NCBI RefSeq assembly: GCF_000026105.1
Contig: NC_008027.1
Coordinates: 2,000,001 to 2,064,000, forward strand
Length of the DNA: 64,000 bases
Source of the DNA: Pseudomonas entomophila L48
Lineage (GTDB): Bacteria; Pseudomonadota; Gammaproteobacteria; Pseudomonadales; Pseudomonadaceae
Reading direction: 5' to 3'
This document shows, in pieces, positions 17,265-25,520 of the stretch. Each line of letters opens with the position of its first letter. Position 1 is the stretch's first letter. Made by a program: the position numbers and the translations under genes. Below the pieces are notes generated by a model. It was not told the origin of the DNA and made no database searches. It saw only the letters and a program-made list of their open reading frames with translations.

Positions 17265-18456
17265 CTGCTGTTCCTCGACGTCCCGTCGCGATTTCCTCAA
17301 GTTGAGCGCCATGCTCACCGCCGCCGGCGCAGTGCCGTTGCTGTCCAGCCTGCAGGCCCGCGCCGCCGCCGAACCGGATGCGCCGGTGCGCATCGGTTAC
17401 CTGCCGATCACCGACGCCACGCCGCTGCTGGTGGCGCACAACAACGGCCTGTTCGAGGCCGAAGGCATCAAGGCCGAGCGCCCGGTGCTGCTGCGCAGTT
17501 GGGCCCAGGTGATCGAGGCATTCATCTCCGGCCAGGTCAACGTCATCCACCTGCTGTCGCCGATGACCGTGTGGGCGCGCTACGGCAGCAAGGTGCCGGC
17601 CAAGGTCGTGGCGTGGAACCACGTCGGTGGCTCGGGCCTGACCGTGGCGCCGGACATCACCGACATGAAGCAGCTCGGTGGCAAGACCGTGGCCATTCCG
17701 TTCTGGTACTCGATCCACAACGTGGTGTTGCAGCAGATGCTCGCCGACAACGGCCTCAAGGCGGTGTCCAAGCCCGCCACCGCGCAGCTGGCCGCCAACG
17801 AAGTCAACCTGCTGGTGCTGCCGCCCTCCGACATGCCACCGGCCCTGGCCAGCAAGCGCATCGCCGGCTACATCGTCGCCGAGCCGTTCAATGCGTTGGC
17901 CGAGAACCTCAAGGTCGGTCGCGTGCAGCGTTTCACCGGCGATGTCTGGCGCAACCATGCCTGCTGCGTGGTGTTCATGCATGAGCACGACCTCAACAAC
18001 CGCCCCGAGTGGTCGCAGAAGGTGGTCAATGCCATCGTCAAGGCCCAGCAATGGACCCGCGAGCACCGCGCCGAGGCGGCCGCGTTGCTGTCCAAGGCCG
18101 GCCCCAACAAATACACCCCACACGAGCCGGCGGTGCTCACCCGGGTGCTGGCACCGTCTGTCGACGATCGCGCGGGCTATATCGCCAGCGGCGCCATCCA
18201 GCACCAGCAGTGGGATGAAAAACGCATCGACTTCCAGCCGTACCCGTACCCCAGCTACACCGAGGAACTGGTCAAGCGCCTGAAGCACACGCTGATCGAA
18301 GGCGAGAACGGCTTCCTCGCCAATCTGGACCCGGCCCATACCGCCCGCGACCTGGTCGACGACCGCTTCGTGCGCAACGCCATCGCTGCCGTCGGTGGCC
18401 CGGCGACCTTCGGTATCGCCGAGAACTTCGAGCGTAGCGAGGAGTTCGCGGTCTGA
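17251..18456 (+). CDS. ABC transporter substrate-binding protein with Tat-type signal
   Basis: A 401-residue periplasmic binding protein of the NMT1/SsuA/TauA-like group. The N-terminus contains the twin-arginine motif SRRDFLKLSA (Arg12-13) followed by a hydrophobic stretch and an ALQARAAA-like cleavage region, so Tat export is predicted. The mature part opens VRIGYLPITDATPLLVAHNNGLFEAEG, read in parts, typical of nitrate/sulfonate binding proteins. A cluster of cysteines at the extreme N-terminus (Cys2, Cys6, Cys7) is unusual. The ligand is unknown. The gene overlaps the ATPase gene by 14 bases and the permease start by one base. Confidence 0.9.
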   Translation: MCMDDCCSSTSRRDFLKLSAMLTAAGAVPLLSSLQARAAAEPDAPVRIGYLPITDATPLLVAHNNGLFEAEGIKAERPVLLRSWAQVIEAFISGQVNVIHLLSPMTVWARYGSKVPAKVVAWNHVGGSGLTVAPDITDMKQLGGKTVAIPFWYSIHNVVLQQMLADNGLKAVSKPATAQLAANEVNLLVLPPSDMPPALASKRIAGYIVAEPFNALAENLKVGRVQRFTGDVWRNHACCVVFMHEHDLNNRPEWSQKVVNAIVKAQQWTREHRAEAAALLSKAGPNKYTPHEPAVLTRVLAPSVDDRAGYIASGAIQHQQWDEKRIDFQPYPYPSYTEELVKRLKHTLIEGENGFLANLDPAHTARDLVDDRFVRNAIAAVGGPATFGIAENFERSEEFAV

Positions 18457-19211
18457 TGCGCAAGCACGTCGTACATGGCGCCCTGGGCCTAGCCGGCCTT
18501 GCGGCGCTGTTGTTGCTGTGGTGGCTGGGGGTGCGGGTGTTCGGCGAAGCCGATGGGTTGTCCGCGCGCTTCTCGCCCCAGGCCACGCTGCAGAGTCTGG
18601 TGGAGTTGCTGGGGCAGGGCGAGGTGTACGGGCATGTCTGGGTGAGCCTCAAACGCATCCTCGTCGGCCTGGTGCTGGCGCTGCTGATCGGTGTGCCGCT
18701 GGGCTTGCTGGTCGGCAGCTACCGGCACCTGGAGGCCGCGACCACGCCGGCGTTCCAGTTCCTGCGCATGATTTCGCCGCTGTCGTGGATGCCGGTGGTG
18801 GTGATGTTGATGGGTGTGGGCGACCAGCCGATCTACTTCCTGCTGGCCTTTGCCGCGCTGTGGCCGATCCTGCTCAACACCGCGGCGGGGGTGCGCCAGC
18901 TCGACCCGCGCTGGTTGCAGCTGAGCCGCAGCCTGAGTGCCACGCGCTGGGAGACCTTGTGCAAGGTGATCGTTCCCGGGGTGATCGGCCATGTGCTGAC
19001 CGGGGTGCGCCTGGCCATCGGTATCCTGTGGATCGTGCTGGTGCCGTGCGAGATGCTCGGGGTGAGCGCGGGGCTGGGTTACTTCATTCTCGATACCCGG
19101 GACCGGCTGGCGTATTCCGAGCTGATGGCGATGGTGCTGTTGATCGGTGTGCTTGGCTTCATGCTCGATGCGCTGGCACGCGGGCTGCACCGGCGTTGGG
19201 TACATGCCTGA
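18456..19211 (+). CDS. ABC transporter permease (SsuC/TauC type)
   Basis: A 251-residue inner-membrane permease with about six hydrophobic helices. A BPD_transp_1 domain carries the coupling motif around LSRSLSATRWETLCKVIVPGV, read in parts, and the conserved LGYFILDTRDRL near the C-terminus. It completes a one-permease, one-ATPase, one-binding-protein importer. Start ATG at 18456 overlaps the upstream TGA. A REP element follows the stop by 12 bp and marks the operon end. Confidence 0.92.
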   Translation: MRKHVVHGALGLAGLAALLLLWWLGVRVFGEADGLSARFSPQATLQSLVELLGQGEVYGHVWVSLKRILVGLVLALLIGVPLGLLVGSYRHLEAATTPAFQFLRMISPLSWMPVVVMLMGVGDQPIYFLLAFAALWPILLNTAAGVRQLDPRWLQLSRSLSATRWETLCKVIVPGVIGHVLTGVRLAIGILWIVLVPCEMLGVSAGLGYFILDTRDRLAYSELMAMVLLIGVLGFMLDALARGLHRRWVHA

Positions 19212-19223
19212 GCGACCTGTTCG

Positions 19224-19310
19224 CTGTAGGAGCGGCTTCAGCCGCGATGCAGGCACTGTGGTGTCTGGCACCCGCTTTGCGGGTGATCGCGGCTGAAGCC
19301 GCTCCTACAG
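19224..19310. repeat. REP element pair (GGCTTCAGCC type)
   Basis: Outer arms CTGTAGGAGCGGCTTCAGCC and complement enclose an inner palindrome around CACCCGCTTTGCGGGTG. It lies between the convergent permease and GNAT genes. Confidence 0.92.
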
Positions 19311-19337
19311 AGGTCGAGGCAAACCTGCCGGCGAGCC

Positions 19338-20024
19338 TCAATGCCGGGTAAGCCGTTGCTTCACGCAAGCCCTGGCCTGTTCCGCCAACTCATCCAGCCG
19401 CTCGTCGCGCAGCCGCTCCGCCTCCACCATCGCGTCCTCACCCTGCTGCTTGAGCAGGTACGCATGGATCTGCCGCACTTCGACAGTCTGGTAGATCGGC
19501 GCGATATCCAGCCGTCCGATCAACGCCCCGCTGGCATGCCCGGTGCTGCTCATCAGCACCTGCGGCCCGGCGCTGGCCACCACTTGCAGGCCCATGGCTT
19601 CGAACCACGGTACCTGTACGGCGAAGGCGCTCAGTTCGACACAGCCGTAACGCGCGCGCAGGTCGTCCAGCAGCGCGCGAGCGATGCCTTGGCGGCGATG
19701 GCGTGAATCCACGGCAAGATAGGCCAGGGCACAGGCTTGCGGGTTGTCTTGGGCCGGTAACGCCAGGGCGAAGCCCAGCAGTTGGTCCGGGGCCTCGGCG
19801 TCCAGCGCCAGGGTCAGCTCCACGGCCAGGCCACGGGTGCCGTCCAGGGCCATCAGGTATTGGTGCACCTCCAGCCCCACGCCGTACTGGTACAGCGGGT
19901 AGAGCGGGTTGTCCGCGCTGATGGCGACACTGCTGAGCTGGCCGACATGGTCGATCACCAGCTGGCGGATCTGGTTCTGGAAGGATTCGGGCGGCACGCC
20001 GTCGAGGCGGCGGAGGATGAACAT
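19338..20024 (-). CDS. GNAT-family N-acetyltransferase
   Basis: A 228-residue protein. The acetyl-CoA binding motif A is AYLAVDSRHRRQGIARALLDDLRA, read in two parts (R-R-Q-G-I-A), at about residues 100-122, preceded by the beta strand LLGFALALPAQ. The C-terminal 50 residues are an extra charged helix. The substrate is not known. Monocistronic between two REP elements. Confidence 0.82.
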   Translation of the reverse strand: MFILRRLDGVPPESFQNQIRQLVIDHVGQLSSVAISADNPLYPLYQYGVGLEVHQYLMALDGTRGLAVELTLALDAEAPDQLLGFALALPAQDNPQACALAYLAVDSRHRRQGIARALLDDLRARYGCVELSAFAVQVPWFEAMGLQVVASAGPQVLMSSTGHASGALIGRLDIAPIYQTVEVRQIHAYLLKQQGEDAMVEAERLRDERLDELAEQARACVKQRLTRH

Positions 20025-20120
20025 CGCGGGCAGGGCTCCGGTTGGACATGAACACCCGCGTCACACCGACGCGGGTGCCCAGTCTAACCGTTGTTGCAGC
20101 ATGCCGCTTACTGTGTACTG

Positions 20121-20204
20121 GTAGGAGCCAGCTTGCTGGCGAACCGGGCCCCACGCAGACTCTGGATCGTACCTGGCATCGTTCGCCAGCAAGCTGGCTC
20201 CTAC
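20121..20204. repeat. REP palindrome (CCAGCTTGCTGG type)
   Basis: Arms GTAGGAGCCAGCTTGCTGGC (20121-20140) and complement end at 20204. This subfamily is distinct from the GGCTTCAGCC type. The right end supplies the stop codon of argC, which reads CTG TAG on the minus strand. Confidence 0.9.
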
Positions 20205-21127
20205 AGGGCGGCGAGCATCAGGTCGAGGTTCTGTACCGCAGCACCCGAGGCGCCCTTGCCCAAATTGTCGAACACGGCGGTCAGCAGCACCTGGCCATGC
20301 TCGGGGTTGGCATACAGGCCCAGGCGCAGGTCGTTGCTGTCGTTCAGCGCCTGCGGGTCCAGCGCGGTGGCCGGGCCGTGCTGGTGCAGCGGCATGACCT
20401 GCACATGGCGGGCGCCCTGGTAGTGCTGCTCCAGGCAGGCCTGTAACTGTTCGACGGCAACACCCGCAAGCAGGCGCAACTGCAGCGAAATGCTCAGCAC
20501 GATGCCCTGGCGGTAGGCGCCGTAACCCGGCACGAACACCGGGCGGGCGCTGAGCCCGGCGTGCTGCTGGATCTCCGGCACATGCTTGTGCGCCAGCTCC
20601 AGGCCATACAACTGCAGCGTCGGCAGGTAGCCTTCGCTGGGCTGTTCATGGCGCTCGACTGCGGCGCGGCCGCCACCGGAATAGCCGGAGATGGCGTGGA
20701 TGCTCAGCGGGTAGTCCGCCGGCAGCAGCCCGGCCTTGACCAGTGGGTGCAGCAAGGCGATGGCGCCGGTGGGGTAGCAGCCGGGGTTGCTCACCCGCTT
20801 GGCCTGGGCGATGCGCTCGGCCTGCTGATCGTTCAGCTCTGGCAAACCGTAGATCCAGCCTGGGCTGGTACGGTGGGCGGAACTGGCGTCGATCACCCGT
20901 ACCGCCGGGTTGTGGATCGTTGCCACGGCGTCGCGGGCCGCGTCATCGGGCAGGCAGAGCAGGGCGATGTCGGCGCTGTTGATGGCCTCGGCGCGGCGCG
21001 CCGGGTCCTTGCGGTCGGCGTCGGGCAGGGTGAGCAGGCGCAGGTCCTGGCGGCCGTTGAGGCGGGCGTGGATCTGCAGGCCGGTGGTGCCTTGGTCGCC
21101 GTCGATGAAAACGAGGGGCTGGTGCAT
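20201..21127 (-). CDS. argC: N-acetyl-gamma-glutamyl-phosphate reductase (ArgC type 2)
   Basis: A 308-residue NADP-dependent reductase of arginine biosynthesis (N-acetylglutamyl phosphate to N-acetylglutamate semialdehyde). The N-terminal nucleotide-binding motif is [14 protein letters not shown] and the catalytic cysteine lies in [11 protein letters not shown] (Cys117). A conserved GYSGGGR loop and C-terminal [14 protein letters not shown] follow. The length is that of the short type-2 ArgC; longer type-1 enzymes have about 345 residues. The terminal TAG belongs to the adjoining REP element. Confidence 0.94.
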   Translation of the reverse strand: MHQPLVFIDGDQGTTGLQIHARLNGRQDLRLLTLPDADRKDPARRAEAINSADIALLCLPDDAARDAVATIHNPAVRVIDASSAHRTSPGWIYGLPELNDQQAERIAQAKRVSNPGCYPTGAIALLHPLVKAGLLPADYPLSIHAISGYSGGGRAAVERHEQPSEGYLPTLQLYGLELAHKHVPEIQQHAGLSARPVFVPGYGAYRQGIVLSISLQLRLLAGVAVEQLQACLEQHYQGARHVQVMPLHQHGPATALDPQALNDSNDLRLGLYANPEHGQVLLTAVFDNLGKGASGAAVQNLDLMLAAL

Positions 21128-21250
21128 GGTGGGTGTCCGTAGGGGAGGGGAATGGCAATATCCTCGCCTGCGACTGGACGAAAGAAAATTTGAATATCAT
21201 GATGTTCAAATTCAGAAAACATGAACAATCTTGAAGCCGGCCCAATCCTC

Positions 21251-21336
21251 TGTAGGAGCGGCTTCAGCCGCGATGCAGGCGACGCGGTGTCTGATACCCG
21301 CTTCGCGGGTGATCGCGGCTGAAGCCGCTCCTACAG
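21251..21336. repeat. REP element pair (GGCTTCAGCC type)
   Basis: Outer arms TGTAGGAGCGGCTTCAGCCG and complement enclose an inner CCCGCTTCGCGGG palindrome. It sits in the divergent interval between argC and a LysR gene, 32 bp upstream of the latter's ATG. Confidence 0.92.
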
Positions 21337-21368
21337 AGGACGGTGTCATACCCGATAGGCAAGACCCC

Positions 21369-22262
21369 ATGAGAGAAATCAGCCTCGACCGCCTGCGCAC
21401 CCTGGTGGTGATCGCCGACCTCGGCTCGTTCGCCGACGCCGCCCGCCAGCTGAATCTGGCGCCGCCGACCATCAGCCTGCATGTCGCCGAACTGGAGGCA
21501 CGGATCGGGGCGCCCTTGCTCTCCCGTACCCGCGGCCAAGTGCGGCCCACTGCCGTCGGCGAGACGTTGCTGGCCCGCGCCCGGCGCTTGCTGACAGACG
21601 CCGAGCAGGCGCTGGACGAGGTGCGCCGGCAGGTAGAAGGCCTGACCGGCCGGGTGCGCCTCGGTGCTTCGACCGGTGCCATCGCCCACTTGCTGCCCCA
21701 GGCCCTGGAAGCCTTGCGCGTGGATCACCCGGGGATCGACGTGCAAGTGCAGGTGCTCACCTCGCAAGCTTCCCTGGCGCGCCTGCGCGAGGGCACCCTG
21801 GACATTGGCCTGGTGGCGTTGCCGCAGGTGGCGGGCAAGGGCCTGAAAGTCACCCCCTGGCGACGCGACCCGATCATGGCCTACGTGCCCGCCGACTGGC
21901 GGCCGCCGGCGCGGGTCACGCCGGGCTGGCTGGCCGGGCGGGCGTTGATCCTCAACGACAGCACCACGCAGTTGTCGCGGGTGACGTCGGAGTGGTTCGC
22001 GGCTGCCGGGCTGTACCCCGAGCCGCGCATCGAACTGAACTACAACGATGCGATCAAGAGCCTGGTGGCGGCAGGGTACGGGGCGACGTTGCTGCCCCAG
22101 GAGGGCGAGGTGCAACAGCACAACCCGCGGATCGCGCAGCGGCCGTTGCGGCCGGGGTTGTGGCGGCAGTTGGGGATCGCCTGCCGCCAGGGCGAAGTGG
22201 AACGGGCGACGGGCCATGTGCTGGCTGCACTGCAGACGCTGAGCATGGCCCGTCACCTGTAG
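21369..22262 (+). CDS. LysR-family transcriptional regulator
   Basis: A 297-residue regulator. It has an N-terminal helix-turn-helix (LVVIADLGSFADAARQLNLAPPTISLHVAELEARIG, residues about 10-45, read in parts) and a substrate-binding-like C-terminal domain. ATG at 21369 gives the standard LysR N-terminus (MREISLDRLRTL); the frame runs further upstream only through the REP element. It is divergent from argC. The final TAG is formed by the following REP (CTG TAG GAG). Confidence 0.88.
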   Translation: MREISLDRLRTLVVIADLGSFADAARQLNLAPPTISLHVAELEARIGAPLLSRTRGQVRPTAVGETLLARARRLLTDAEQALDEVRRQVEGLTGRVRLGASTGAIAHLLPQALEALRVDHPGIDVQVQVLTSQASLARLREGTLDIGLVALPQVAGKGLKVTPWRRDPIMAYVPADWRPPARVTPGWLAGRALILNDSTTQLSRVTSEWFAAAGLYPEPRIELNYNDAIKSLVAAGYGATLLPQEGEVQQHNPRIAQRPLRPGLWRQLGIACRQGEVERATGHVLAALQTLSMARHL

Positions 22263-22342
22263 GAGCCAGCCTTGCTGGCGAACGGCATCACACCAATCAA
22301 AGGCTCATCGCAACCCGGGTTCGCCGGCAAGCCGGCTCCTAC
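22259..22342. repeat. REP palindrome with two different arms and stop codons at both ends
   Basis: The left arm, GTAGGAGCCAGCCTTGCTGG, is of the CCAGC type. The right arm reads GCCGGCAAGCCGGCTCCTAC, of the GCCGGC type, so the element is a hybrid. The left TAG (22260-22262) terminates the LysR gene on the plus strand, and the right TAG (22341-22339) terminates the tautomerase gene on the minus strand. Confidence 0.88.
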
Positions 22343-22542
22343 GTCGATCGGTTGCGCAGCGCCGTGACCGTCTCGCCGCCCACTCCCCAGTTGTCGGTGG
22401 GCACCTCTTCGATCACCACGAACGTGCTGGCCGGCGGCTTGTTCAGCACCCGTTCCAGCAACTGTGTCGTGCCTTCGATCAGCAGGCGCTTGTGCTCGGC
22501 ACTGACGCCCTCATCGGTCACGCGGATATGGACATAAGGCAT
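22339..22542 (-). CDS. 4-oxalocrotonate tautomerase family protein
   Basis: A 67-residue tautomerase-superfamily protein. After removal of Met1 the N-terminus is the catalytic proline (PYVHIRVTDEG), and the core motif STFVVIEEVPTDNWGVGG is typical of the 4-OT family. The substrate is unknown. It lies 18 bp downstream of the SDR gene on the same strand, so the two are probably co-transcribed. Its stop is contributed by the REP element. Confidence 0.87.
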   Translation of the reverse strand: MPYVHIRVTDEGVSAEHKRLLIEGTTQLLERVLNKPPASTFVVIEEVPTDNWGVGGETVTALRNRST

Positions 22543-22560
22543 GGTCGTATCCTCCTTCGC

Positions 22561-23295
22561 TCAGTGCCAGGTGCCAGCGGTGCTGCCGCCGTCCACGGGC
22601 AGGATGACGCCGCTGACGAAGCGTGCGTCGGTCAGGTACAGCACGGCATCCACCACATCCTCGGGCTTGCCGACCCGACCGCTGGGCGACAGCGCTCCGA
22701 GCCCTTCGACCTGGCCACCGTGCAGTGGAGTCTCGATGATCCCCGGTGCCACGGCATTGACCTGCACGCCGCTGGCCGCCAGTTCCAGGGCCAGGCCCTT
22801 GACAGCCTGGTTGAGGCCGCCCTTGACCAGCACCGGCAACAACGCCGGGACGCGGGTATCCGGTTGCAGGGCCACCGATGCGGTGATGGCGATGATGTGC
22901 CCGTGCCCTTGTTGCTTCATGACCCGTGCCGCCGCTTGGGCGGGGTAGAAGAAGCCTTTGAGGTTGGTGCCGACCAGGGCATCGACATCGGCCTCGGTGT
23001 AGTCGGTCACCGGCTTGGGAATGAAGATGCCGGCGTTGTTGACCAGAATGTCGACCCGGCCAAAGGCTGCCTGGGCGGTGGCGAACAGGCGTTCGGCGGT
23101 GGCCTTCTCGGCGATGTCGCCCGCCACGCCGACGAAGTTCGCCGGGTTGCCAAGGCGAGCGGCGGCTTCGTTCAGGCGCGCCTCGGTGCGGGCGTTGCCG
23201 ACCACGTTGTCGCCGCGTTCGAGGAAGGCTTGGGCGAGGGCGAAGCCAAGGCCGCTGGAAGCGCCGGTGATGATGACGGTGCGTGGGGTGCTCAT
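22561..23295 (-). CDS. Short-chain dehydrogenase/reductase family protein lacking the usual catalytic Tyr
   Basis: A 244-residue Rossmann protein. The cofactor loop is TGASSGLG (10-17), the structural NNAG motif sits at 86-89, and Ser140 occupies the catalytic serine position in IAITASVALQP. The usual YxxxK is replaced by PVLVK (Pro154, Lys158), so the general-acid tyrosine is missing. The C-terminal PGIIETPLHGG and FVSGVILPVDGGSTAG are standard. It may act as a reductase with an altered mechanism or be non-catalytic. ATG at 23295 has a GGAG upstream and fits the family; an upstream ATG at 23325 is less likely. It is divergent from a LysR gene. Confidence 0.86.
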   Translation of the reverse strand: MSTPRTVIITGASSGLGFALAQAFLERGDNVVGNARTEARLNEAAARLGNPANFVGVAGDIAEKATAERLFATAQAAFGRVDILVNNAGIFIPKPVTDYTEADVDALVGTNLKGFFYPAQAAARVMKQQGHGHIIAITASVALQPDTRVPALLPVLVKGGLNQAVKGLALELAASGVQVNAVAPGIIETPLHGGQVEGLGALSPSGRVGKPEDVVDAVLYLTDARFVSGVILPVDGGSTAGTWH

Positions 23296-23419
23296 GAAGG
23301 TGATCTCCAGGTAGTTGAGCCGCAAGCTCGGTGTGGGATCACTTTAAGTTGCAACACGAGCTTGAAAAATGAGGCGCATGGCATTTCAATCGATACATCG
23401 TGTAATCAATAAGGCTGCC

Positions 23420-24340
23420 ATGACCCGCCATTTCGATGACCTGCAACTGGGCAGCCTGGAACTGTTCTGCCTTGCCGCCGACGCCGGCAGCTTTACCGAG
23501 GCGGCCACGCAGGCTGGCGTCACGCCCGCAGCGGTAAGCCGTTCCGTGGCGCGCCTGGAGGAGCGCCTGGGTGTGCGCCTGTTCGTGCGCACCACGCGCC
23601 AGATGCGCCTGAGCGAGGCCGGGCAGGCGTACTACCAGCAATGCCGCCAGGCCCTGGGGCAACTGGTCGAGGCCGAGCGCCAGGTGGCGGGCGGGCAGCT
23701 CGAGCCCAGTGGTCGCCTGCGCATCAGCGCGCCGACCCCCTATGCCCATCACCGCCTGCTGCCGTTGCTGCCGCGTTTTCGTGAGCGCTATACCCAGGTC
23801 CAGGTGGATGTGCACGTCAGCAACCGCAACGTCGATTTCGCCGAGGAACCGTTCGACCTGGCCATCCGGGGGCGTGCCCCAGCGGATTCGCGCCTGGTGG
23901 CCCGGCGCCTGGAGGACGCTGAGCTGGTCATCGTCGGCACGCCGGGCTATCTGGCGCGCAAGGGCGTGCCACGCACACCTGCCGACCTGGCCGAGCATGA
24001 CTGCATCCAGTTCGAGATGCCCAGCAGCGGCCGTCGCCCCCCCTGGAGCTTTCGTCAGGACGGGCAAGTGGTGGAGATCGACACCCAGGGCGGGCTCACT
24101 TGCCTGGGCGACTTTCTCGCCACCAGCACCTTGGCCAGGCACGGTGGCGGCCTGATGCAGGCCTACCGCTTCACTGTGCAGGATGCCTTGGCCAGCGGCG
24201 AGCTGGTGGAGGTGCTGGGCGACTACGGGGGGACGTCGAGGCCGTTCATGCTGGTCTACCCCCAGGCCCGGCACATGCCTCTGAAAGTGCGGGTGTTCAT
24301 CGACTTCCTGGTGGCCGCGGTGGCCCGACCGTTGGGCTGA
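23420..24340 (+). CDS. LysR-family transcriptional regulator
   Basis: A 306-residue regulator of the CrgA/AaeR-like subgroup. The helix-turn-helix is FCLAADAGSFTEAATQAGVTPAAVSRSVARLEERLG (about 14-49, read in parts). The C-terminal domain opens GRLRISAPTPYAHHRLLPLL. ATG at 23420 has AAGG upstream and gives the family start; an upstream ATG at 23369 is unsupported. It is divergent from the SDR-tautomerase pair, which it probably controls. Confidence 0.88.
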   Translation: MTRHFDDLQLGSLELFCLAADAGSFTEAATQAGVTPAAVSRSVARLEERLGVRLFVRTTRQMRLSEAGQAYYQQCRQALGQLVEAERQVAGGQLEPSGRLRISAPTPYAHHRLLPLLPRFRERYTQVQVDVHVSNRNVDFAEEPFDLAIRGRAPADSRLVARRLEDAELVIVGTPGYLARKGVPRTPADLAEHDCIQFEMPSSGRRPPWSFRQDGQVVEIDTQGGLTCLGDFLATSTLARHGGGLMQAYRFTVQDALASGELVEVLGDYGGTSRPFMLVYPQARHMPLKVRVFIDFLVAAVARPLG

Positions 24341-24441
24341 AGCCCCGCCGGCCGTGCCCTGGCTGACTATTCTTGTTGCTGCGTCGGCGACCCGGCCGGC
24401 GCTCATCCCGGCAGTCCGGTCATTTCCCAGGAGAACGCTCC

Positions 24442-24711
24442 ATGAAATCCATGACACTGCTTGTGATCGCGTCCGTGCTCAGTTTCGCCGCCCACGCAGA
24501 AGACAGCGCGGCGACCAACTGCGACGCCAAGATCAAGGACCTCGAGTACATCAGCAAGAGCGATGGCCAGGCGCTGCATGGCGGCATGGCCCACGACTAC
24601 CACGAGTTGCTCAAGCAGGCCAAGGCCGCCCAGGCCAAGGGTGACATGGCGACCTGCTCGAGTTCGGCCGACCGCGCCAAGACCATCTACAACAAGGCCC
24701 GCGGCAAGTAG
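24442..24711 (+). CDS. Small exported protein of unknown function
   Basis: An 89-residue protein with a signal peptide (MKSMTLLVIASVLSFAAHA, cleavage before EDS). The mature part is about 70 residues, with two cysteines (in NCDAK and ATCSSS) that could form one disulfide, and is helical with many lysines and alanines. Similar small periplasmic proteins are common in pseudomonads, but I know no function. ATG at 24442 has CAGGAGA upstream. It is upstream of, and may be transcribed with, the MOSC gene. Confidence 0.75.
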   Translation: MKSMTLLVIASVLSFAAHAEDSAATNCDAKIKDLEYISKSDGQALHGGMAHDYHELLKQAKAAQAKGDMATCSSSADRAKTIYNKARGK

Positions 24712-24780
24712 CCGGCGGTAATTTCCGAAGGCGGCCAGGTCTCGTGTAAGCTCGCGCCCGACATTCCACGAGACCGCCGC

Positions 24781-25479
24781 ATGAACACGATCCATCCGCG
24801 CCTCGACAGCCTGCTCACTGGCAGCGCCCGGCCGTTCACCCGTCCAGGCTCGCACAGCGCCATCGACAAGCAGCCCCGCGAGGGCGCCTTGCAGGTGACC
24901 TTCCTGGGTATCGCCGGGGATGAACAGGGCGACCTGCGTGTACACGGTGGGGTCGAGAAGGCCATCCATCACTATCCCCGCGACCACTATCCGGACTGGG
25001 CCGCCGAACTCGGCGATCACCCGTTGCTGGCCAAGCCAGGCGCCTTCGGCGAAAACTTCAGCAGCCATGGCTGGCGTGAAGCCGACGTCTGCCTGGGCGA
25101 CCGCATCCGTGTCGGCACGGCGCTGCTGGAGATTTCCCAGGGGCGCATGCCGTGCTGGAAACTCAACGATCGCTTCGATGTGGCGCAGATGGCGCTGCGG
25201 GTGCAGCAGAGCGGGCGCACGGGTTGGTACTACCGTGTACTGGAGGAAGGTGTGGTCGCGGCGGGCGATACGCTGGACGTGGTCGAGCGGCCTTATGGCG
25301 AATGGTCGGTGGCGCGCCTGTCGGCGGTACTGTTCGACAAGCGCCTGGAGCCCGGGTTGCTGCGCGAATGCCTCGAGCTGCCGCTGGTGCCGAGCTGGCG
25401 CCGCACCCTGGAAAAGCGCCTGGAGCAGCACCAGGTCGAGGACTGGACGTCGCGCCTGCAAGGCCGTAACGACGCCTGA
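24781..25479 (+). CDS. MOSC domain protein (YiiM-like)
   Basis: A 232-residue MOSC-domain protein. The MOSC core carries GDEQGDLRVHGGVEKAIHHYP and the conserved cysteine in GRMPCWKLNDRF (Cys125), the residue expected to act on molybdenum cofactor or sulfur. A C-terminal 3-alpha domain lies at about residues 165-215. YiiM-type proteins take part in molybdoenzyme reduction of N-hydroxylated compounds in E. coli; that role is inferred only. Followed after 41 bp by the 5'-nucleotidase gene. Confidence 0.86.
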   Translation: MNTIHPRLDSLLTGSARPFTRPGSHSAIDKQPREGALQVTFLGIAGDEQGDLRVHGGVEKAIHHYPRDHYPDWAAELGDHPLLAKPGAFGENFSSHGWREADVCLGDRIRVGTALLEISQGRMPCWKLNDRFDVAQMALRVQQSGRTGWYYRVLEEGVVAAGDTLDVVERPYGEWSVARLSAVLFDKRLEPGLLRECLELPLVPSWRRTLEKRLEQHQVEDWTSRLQGRNDA

Positions 25480-25520
25480 GCCCAGGCGCTTTCAACTGTT
25501 TTCAAGACAAGGATTGCCCC

